NCBI GenBank assembly: GCA_017522135.1
Contig: JAFXAB010000016.1
Location: 1-64,000, forward strand
Length of the DNA: 64,000 nt
Direction of reading: 5' to 3'
Source: Bacteroidaceae bacterium
Lineage (GTDB): Bacteria; Bacteroidota; Bacteroidia; Bacteroidales; Barnesiellaceae_A
The notes under the pieces were generated by a model. It ran no database searches and was not told the DNA's origin. It saw only the letters and a program-made list of their open reading frames with translations. The position numbers were made by a program, and so were the translations under genes. This document shows, one piece after another, positions 62,667 to 64,000 of the stretch (position 1 is its first letter; each line of letters starts with the position of its first letter).

Positions 62667-64000
62667 ATGTTGAAAAAATTATCTGTTCTTATTCTCTATA
62701 CTATCGCATCTGTATTGTGTACTCCTCTATTGGCTGAGGTTGTATCGACAGAGCATGCCAGGCAAATAGCCAATACATTCCTGACACTCGACAACGAATG
62801 GCATGGTTTAACAGATGCCAACGTGCATCTTGTCGAACATAATGACATGCCTGCCTACTATGTTATAGAATATACAGCCGGAGGATGGGCTATCGTGTCG
62901 GCTCAATCGACATCAAACCCCATTATAGGCTATAACACCAAGGGTGAGTATGCTGCCCCCGAACCGATGAAACAGCTGCTCGACATCAATGCACAAGCAA
63001 TAGTAGCCCGTGCCCAAGAGAAGACAACCGTTGAACACAAGGAGTGGAAACGCATAAGAGAGCGCAAAGCTCCGCAAGAGGATATCAATACAACCCCCGA
63101 TGTGGCACCTCTTATCAAGATAAACCTCGACCAATCGGCACCATTCAATAGCTATTGCCCCGAGATAGATGGCGAAAAGTGTCTGGTGGGTTGTGTGGCT
63201 GTAGCCATGACACAAGCCCTGATGGTGCAACGATATCCTCATGCCCCACAAGGTAAACACTCGTACAGCTACGGCGAATCGACTGGTGACGGAGCCGGTC
63301 ACAGCATCAACTACGACAAGGAGCGCCCCTACGACTGGGATGCGATGTATAATGGCAACAACGACGAGATAGCTCGACTGGCCTTCCACTGTGGTGTGTC
63401 GGTTGATATGATGTACAGCCTAACAGCTTCGGGTACTGTTACCGAACTTGTAGCGACAGCACTTCCTCGCAACTTCGGATACGATGCCAATGTAATACGC
63501 TATGTAAAGAAGACCAGCGATATAGATAAATGGTTGAAAACAATATTGGGCGAACTCTCGGAGGGTCGTGCCGTAGTATATCGCGGTCAGAGCGGTAGCG
63601 GTGGTCATTGCTGGAACGTGGATGGCTGGAAACAATCGACTCAGATGGTTCACTGCAACTGGGGTTGGGGTGGTATAGGTAATGGCTACTTCAACATCAA
63701 CAATATGACCGACTCTTATCAAGGAATAGGATTTCAAGCAGGCCATTCGGCAGTAGTAGGTATAGGTGCACCCACAACAACACCCTACGATGTGTTGTTA
63801 AGCAACACCCAATTCTTGTTGGGGACAGAACCGGGCACTGTATTGGCTGACGTAAAGGTACTGTGTGGCGACAAAGAGGCAGCATACAGCTACGAACTCT
63901 ATAGCAGAAAGGATAACGACGGCAACATCGTATCGCCCTATAAGATAGAGAACAACCAACTCATCACAACCGAGACTATTACCAACGACAACACATTTAA
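62667..64000 (+). CDS. C10-family (streptopain-like) cysteine protease, 3' end outside window
   Basis: 444 codons before the window ends. Signal peptide (1-23), a propeptide of the Spi-inhibitor type (about 25-145, with AYYVIEYTAGGWAIVSA), then the protease: nucleophile Cys176 in LVGCVAVAMTQ, His314 in GGHCWNVDGW, and NWGWGG at 331. Downstream from 373, LSNTQFLLGTEPGTVLADVKV looks like a cadherin-type beta domain. The enzyme is probably exported; the C-terminal sorting domain that would show T9SS use is not in view. Confidence 0.9.
   Translation, partial: MLKKLSVLILYTIASVLCTPLLAEVVSTEHARQIANTFLTLDNEWHGLTDANVHLVEHNDMPAYYVIEYTAGGWAIVSAQSTSNPIIGYNTKGEYAAPEPMKQLLDINAQAIVARAQEKTTVEHKEWKRIRERKAPQEDINTTPDVAPLIKINLDQSAPFNSYCPEIDGEKCLVGCVAVAMTQALMVQRYPHAPQGKHSYSYGESTGDGAGHSINYDKERPYDWDAMYNGNNDEIARLAFHCGVSVDMMYSLTASGTVTELVATALPRNFGYDANVIRYVKKTSDIDKWLKTILGELSEGRAVVYRGQSGSGGHCWNVDGWKQSTQMVHCNWGWGGIGNGYFNINNMTDSYQGIGFQAGHSAVVGIGAPTTTPYDVLLSNTQFLLGTEPGTVLADVKVLCGDKEAAYSYELYSRKDNDGNIVSPYKIENNQLITTETITNDNTF

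Overview
This 64 kb window comes from the chromosome of a member of the Bacteroidota, most likely order Bacteroidales. The evidence is: many promoters of the TTTG / TAnnTTTG type with almost no Shine-Dalgarno sequences; a three-subunit quinol:fumarate reductase with a diheme-type cytochrome b; ATP-dependent PEP carboxykinase; Bacteroidota-restricted families (DUF4271, DUF4294, PorZ, TGS-type nucleoside kinase); and a type IX secretion component. The metabolism looks fermentative or fumarate-respiring, and glutamate decarboxylase fits an acid-exposed, probably host-associated niche. No phage, IS element, integron, CRISPR array or rRNA operon is visible. The window is mostly housekeeping, densely packed, and intact.

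Layout. 1-8.75 kb is all leftward: a truncated secreted protein, a thiol-peroxide operon (gpx, ohrR-like marR, a 61-aa protein, a membrane protein), tyrS, then a long cluster that reads epimerase, LOG-family hydrolase, DUF4271, hemD, rnpA, yidD, tatD. 8.98-12.4 kb is the rightward frdCAB operon. 12.4-14.65 kb is AT-rich, holds DUF4294 and a TrmH-family gene, and carries eight exact copies of TTATCAACA: a candidate DnaA-box cluster or origin. 14.6-22.95 kb runs nadA, leuS, yitT, rdgB, porZ, nudix. 22.9-27.8 kb is the leftward ychF, RNA methyltransferase, purD, membrane-protein operon. Then come mscS and the polA-mfd repair operon (27.9-35.4 kb).

35.8-46.9 kb holds a polyprenyl synthase, an acyl-CoA synthetase, prfB, tRNA-Arg(CCU), pckA, a flavodoxin/ferredoxin protein with a WYL regulator, an MFS transporter and glutamate decarboxylase. 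47-54.7 kb is leftward: a lipoprotein, an orphan HigA-like regulator with an extra C-terminal domain, a three-gene operon (alpha/beta-hydrolase, membrane-anchored MurF-like ligase, Ddl), and a Na/Pi cotransporter with a PhoU tail. 54.9-64 kb is rightward: nucleoside kinase, U32 peptidase, a large TPR protein, an outer-membrane barrel, and a C10 (streptopain-like) protease cut by the window edge.

Most interesting non-gene signals: the TTATCAACA cluster; a roughly 66-bp dispersed repeat present at 12.54 and 48.92 kb; a family of related terminators; a phased array of GTGCA half-sites at 36.9 kb; a 16-bp palindrome inside the promoter of the HigA-like gene; three genes whose promoter abuts the start codon (predicted leaderless mRNAs); and a structured leader before the MurF/Ddl operon. 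All assignments come from reading the sequence; none was checked against a database.
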